The notes beneath the pieces were generated by a model. The model was not told where the DNA came from, made no database searches, and saw nothing but the letters and a program-made list of their open reading frames with translations. A stretch of 7,723 nucleotides of DNA from an uncultured Ruminococcus sp. (GTDB lineage: Bacteria; Bacillota; Clostridia; Oscillospirales; Ruminococcaceae), in the NCBI GenBank assembly GCA_900319195.1, contig ONNL01000046.1, forward strand, positions 1 to 7,723, written 5' to 3'. Positions 5,108 through 7,723 of the stretch are shown here, one piece after another. The position numbers and the translations under genes were made by a program. Positions within the stretch are counted from its first letter, which is position 1. Every line of letters starts with the position of its first letter.

Positions 5108-6493
5108 ATGGCTGATATGATGTGGGCAGGAAGATTCTCGAAGCAGGTCGATGAGACCGTAAATGCCTTCAATTCTTCGATAGCCTTTGACGGACGTATG
5201 TACCGCCACGATATACAGGGCAGTATCGCCCATGCAACTATGCTCGGTGACTGCGGCATAATCTCAAAGGAGGACAGTCTCGCTATCATTGAGGGACTCA
5301 AGGGCATTCTTTCTGATATTGACAGTGGGAGCCTTGAGCTTGATCCGACTGCCGAGGATATCCATATGTTCATTGAGGCAGAGCTCACAAAGCGTCTCGG
5401 CGACATAGGCAAGAGACTCCACACGGCACGTTCAAGAAACGATCAGGTCGCAGTTGATCTCAGGCTCTACCTCCGCGACGAGGTGAAGGAGATACATGAG
5501 CTGCTCGTAAAGCTGATACGCACTCTCATAGACACAGCCAAGCAGCATACCGAGACTATCATGCCCGGCTACACTCACCTCCAGAGAGCACAGCCTATCA
5601 CTTTCGCACATCATCTCATGGCTTATGTGTGGATGCTCCTGCGCGACCTCGGCAGACTTGCCGACGCTGCAAAGAGAATGAACTATTGTCCGCTCGGCTG
5701 CGGAGCACTTGCAGGTACGACCTACCACACCAACAGACAGCAGACCTCGGAGCTCCTCGGATTTACAGATCCCATGGCGAACAGCCTTGACGGAGTTTCC
5801 GACCGCGATTACTGCGTGGAGCTCAACTGTGCACTCTCGCTCATTATGACGCATCTCTCACGCTTCTCCGAGGAGATAATAATGTGGTGCTCATGGGAGT
5901 TCAAGTTCATCGAGCTTGACGACGCATTTGCAACAGGCTCGTCCATAATGCCGCAGAAGAAGAATCCCGATGTTACGGAGCTTATCCGCGGAAAGACGGG
6001 CAGAGTAAACGGAAATCTCCTTACTCTCCTCACAATGCTCAAGGGCATTCCGCTTGCATATAATAAGGATATGCAGGAGGACAAGGAAGCGATATTCGAC
6101 TCCGTTGACAACGTAAAGCTCTGTGTAAAGACATTTATCCCCATGCTTGCCACAATGCGTGTATATAAGGAAAATATGCGCAATGCGGCGGCAAGAGGCT
6201 TCATCAACGCTACGGACTGCGCGGACTACCTCGTTAAAAAGGGTATGCCCTTCCGTGACGCATACAAGATAACGGGAACTCTCGTTGCGGAGTGCATAAG
6301 CAAGGGACTTACCCTTGAAACTCTGCCGCTTGAGGAATACAGAAAGATGACGGAGCTCTTTGATGAGGGCGTATATGACGCTATCAGCCTTGACACCTGT
6401 GTAAGAGAGAGAAAGTCGGAGGGCGGTCCCTCTCCCGACGCTGTAAACAAGCAGATAGCACAGGCTGAGGCGGCTCTCGGAGAATTTGTATGA
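5108..6493 (+). CDS. argH: Argininosuccinate lyase
   Basis: ArgH splits argininosuccinate into arginine and fumarate, the last step of arginine synthesis. The 461-residue protein has normal length for the fumarase/aspartase superfamily and starts with the family's WAGRF-like motif (6-10). Conserved segments are SRND (109-112), GYTHLQRAQP (154-163, with the catalytic-region Thr-His at 156-157) and the superfamily signature GSSIMPQKKNP (277-287), whose flexible loop serine acts as catalytic base. The enzyme is a tetramer with active sites built from three subunits, so all three conserved regions matter and all are intact. AAGGAG ends 7 bases before the ATG. It follows the acetyltransferase by 19 bases and overlaps the next gene by 4 bases, so the three are probably cotranscribed. 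Confidence 0.98.
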   Translation: MADMMWAGRFSKQVDETVNAFNSSIAFDGRMYRHDIQGSIAHATMLGDCGIISKEDSLAIIEGLKGILSDIDSGSLELDPTAEDIHMFIEAELTKRLGDIGKRLHTARSRNDQVAVDLRLYLRDEVKEIHELLVKLIRTLIDTAKQHTETIMPGYTHLQRAQPITFAHHLMAYVWMLLRDLGRLADAAKRMNYCPLGCGALAGTTYHTNRQQTSELLGFTDPMANSLDGVSDRDYCVELNCALSLIMTHLSRFSEEIIMWCSWEFKFIELDDAFATGSSIMPQKKNPDVTELIRGKTGRVNGNLLTLLTMLKGIPLAYNKDMQEDKEAIFDSVDNVKLCVKTFIPMLATMRVYKENMRNAAARGFINATDCADYLVKKGMPFRDAYKITGTLVAECISKGLTLETLPLEEYRKMTELFDEGVYDAISLDTCVRERKSEGGPSPDAVNKQIAQAEAALGEFV

Positions 6494-6741
6494 AGAAAAA
6501 GGACCTTGTTTTCACGATAGGTCTGTGCATATTCATGGGTGTGCTCTGGGTAGTGGGCGAGATAGTCATGGGACTGTGGATAGCTCTCAACGTAAAGGCA
6601 CATATCATGTGGCTCGTCAGCATCGTTGTGGTGACGCTTGCCGTCAGCGTATGGCACTCCTTGATAGAGGACAACTCGGATTACCATGACCCGAAGCGTG
6701 AAAAATACAGGAAAAAAGTGAAGAGATACAGGAGGAAATGA
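6490..6741 (+). CDS. Small two-helix membrane protein of unknown function, coupled to argH
   Basis: I do not recognise this 83-residue protein. It has a KKK start, two hydrophobic stretches long enough to cross the membrane (about 6-32 and 38-56) with a short NVKAH turn between, and a charged C-terminal tail that becomes strongly basic (residues 69-83, mostly Lys and Arg). The positive-inside rule would put both ends in the cytoplasm. Its ATG overlaps the argH stop codon (ATGA), with GGAG (6479-6482) 7 bases upstream inside argH, which points to translational coupling. It ends 4 bases before argC, and its AGG AGG arginine codons form the argC ribosome binding site. Tight packing argues that it is real and expressed with the pathway. 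A role in transport of arginine or an intermediate, or as a membrane anchor, would be speculation. Confidence 0.75.
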   Translation: MKKKDLVFTIGLCIFMGVLWVVGEIVMGLWIALNVKAHIMWLVSIVVVTLAVSVWHSLIEDNSDYHDPKREKYRKKVKRYRRK

Positions 6742-6745
6742 CACT

Positions 6746-7693
6746 ATGTCAGTTAAGGTTTACATAGATGGTCAGTCGGGTACGACGGGACTGAAAATAC
6801 TCGAGAGATTCGAGGGTAGAAACGACATCGAGCTCATGAAGATAGACGAGGATAAGCGCCATGACAACGCGGAAAGAGCGAAGTTTATAAACAGCTCGGA
6901 CTTCACATTCCTCTGCCTGCCCGACGACGCGGCAAGAGAGGCTGTCTCACTTATCGACAACGACCACGTAAGGATAATCGACGCTTCAACGGCTCACCGT
7001 ACTGATCCTGCATGGGCATACGGCTTCCCCGAGCTTTCGGCGGAGCACAGGGCAAAGATACAGTCCTCGAACAGAGTTGCTGTCCCCGGCTGTTATGCAA
7101 GCGGCTTCAATTCGCTCGTTTATCCCATGGTCAAGAGCGGCATAATGCCCGACGATTTCCCCGTATTTGCCTATGCGACCTCGGGATATTCGGGAGCAGG
7201 CAAGAAGGCTATCGCCGTATATGAGGGCGACGACAAGCCGTATGAGTTCAACAGTCCGCGTCAGTATGCGCTCTCACAGGCTCATAAGCACCTCCCCGAA
7301 ATGCAGGCTGTTTCGGGACTTAAATTCAAGCCGATGTTCAATCCTATGGTCTGCGATTATTTCAGCGGAATGGTCGTAAGCGTACCCGTACAGACGAGAA
7401 TGCTCCACAAGGGCACCACTGCGGAGGCTGTACACGAGATGTTCGCGGAGCACTATGCGGACGCAAAGCTCGTTGAGGTCATGCCGCTGATGAGTGCTGA
7501 CGAGCAGAAGGCATTTTTCCTCGCTTCAAATACGCTGAGCGGACAGAATAAGATGCAGATATTCGTATTCGGAAATGACGAGCAGATCCTTCTGTGCTCG
7601 AGACTTGATAACCTCGGAAAAGGCGCAAGCGGCGCGGCAGTGCAGTGCCTTAATATCATGATGGGCGCTGACGAGACTACGGGACTTATATAA
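6746..7693 (+). CDS. argC: N-acetyl-gamma-glutamyl-phosphate reductase, short (type 2) form
   Basis: ArgC reduces N-acetylglutamyl phosphate to N-acetylglutamate semialdehyde with NADPH, the third step of arginine synthesis. The 315-residue protein has the nucleotide-binding loop GQSGTTG (9-15), catalytic Cys116 in VPGCYASG (113-120), GYSGAGKKAI (147-156), the KHLPE segment with its conserved His182 (181-185) and the C-terminal NLGKGASGAAVQ (289-300). At 315 residues it belongs to the shorter type 2 group rather than the roughly 345-residue type 1 enzymes. AGGAGG (6730-6735) is 10 bases before the ATG and lies inside the previous gene. It is the only early-pathway gene in view; argJ, argB and argD, often next to argC, are not seen before the window ends. 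Confidence 0.95.
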   Translation: MSVKVYIDGQSGTTGLKILERFEGRNDIELMKIDEDKRHDNAERAKFINSSDFTFLCLPDDAAREAVSLIDNDHVRIIDASTAHRTDPAWAYGFPELSAEHRAKIQSSNRVAVPGCYASGFNSLVYPMVKSGIMPDDFPVFAYATSGYSGAGKKAIAVYEGDDKPYEFNSPRQYALSQAHKHLPEMQAVSGLKFKPMFNPMVCDYFSGMVVSVPVQTRMLHKGTTAEAVHEMFAEHYADAKLVEVMPLMSADEQKAFFLASNTLSGQNKMQIFVFGNDEQILLCSRLDNLGKGASGAAVQCLNIMMGADETTGLI

Positions 7694-7723
7694 ACTCACG
7701 GTCGGGAAGCAGAGTGTCAGCGA
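7694..7723 (+). other. Truncated intergenic end after argC
   Basis: Only 30 bases follow the argC stop. They contain no hairpin with a T-tract and no start codon with a ribosome binding site, so the transcript may continue into a gene beyond the window. Confidence 0.3.

Noticed and set aside
4642..5424. Long minus-strand open frame (260 codons) opposite the acetyltransferase and argH
   Set aside because: It is antisense to two well-supported genes, has no recognisable family features and owes its length to codon bias on the other strand.
6226..6744. Minus-strand 172-codon frame opposite the argH end and the membrane protein
   Set aside because: It is antisense to argH and the small gene, and composition rather than selection explains it.

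Overview
The window looks like chromosomal DNA from an anaerobic, fermentative Gram-positive of the Clostridia, most likely a Ruminococcus-like member of the Oscillospiraceae/Ruminococcaceae. This rests on strong AGGAGG-type ribosome binding sites, a Bacillus-type MazF, an [FeFe]-hydrogenase maturation GTPase (HydF), Firmicutes-style arginine genes and balanced base composition. The genus is an inference; no rRNA or other marker is present.

Layout. Bases 1-170 hold no convincing gene but are rich in small inverted repeats, probably an intergenic repeat or structured element. The left half then carries three genes on the minus strand. Read in transcription order they are a lactate/malate dehydrogenase (2041-2988) with its own promoter and a strong intrinsic terminator, then hydF (699-1898), then a mazF-type toxin (206-556) ending at a terminator just past its stop codon. 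They fit redox and hydrogen metabolism plus a solitary toxin with no visible antitoxin. The dehydrogenase carries Arg, not Gln, at the classical substrate-specificity position, so it may be a malate dehydrogenase despite its lactate-dehydrogenase-like sequence.

A divergent regulatory region (2989-3348) separates the dehydrogenase from the right half. It holds an extended -10 promoter to the left, a Rex-like (NADH/NAD+ sensor) operator candidate, a full consensus match to an ArgR box with phased upstream half-sites, and a near-ideal promoter (TTGACA-16-TATAAT) to the right.

The right half is a plus-strand arginine cluster: argG, a GNAT acetyltransferase, argH, a small two-helix membrane protein and a short-type argC. 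Spacing is tight from the acetyltransferase onward: a 19-base gap to argH, a 4-base ATGA overlap, then a 4-base gap. ArgC reduces N-acetylglutamyl phosphate in the early, acetylated part of the pathway. ArgG and ArgH do the last two steps (citrulline + aspartate to argininosuccinate, then to arginine + fumarate). The two non-canonical genes inside the cluster are the least explained part of the window. No CRISPR array, mobile element, tRNA or rRNA was seen.
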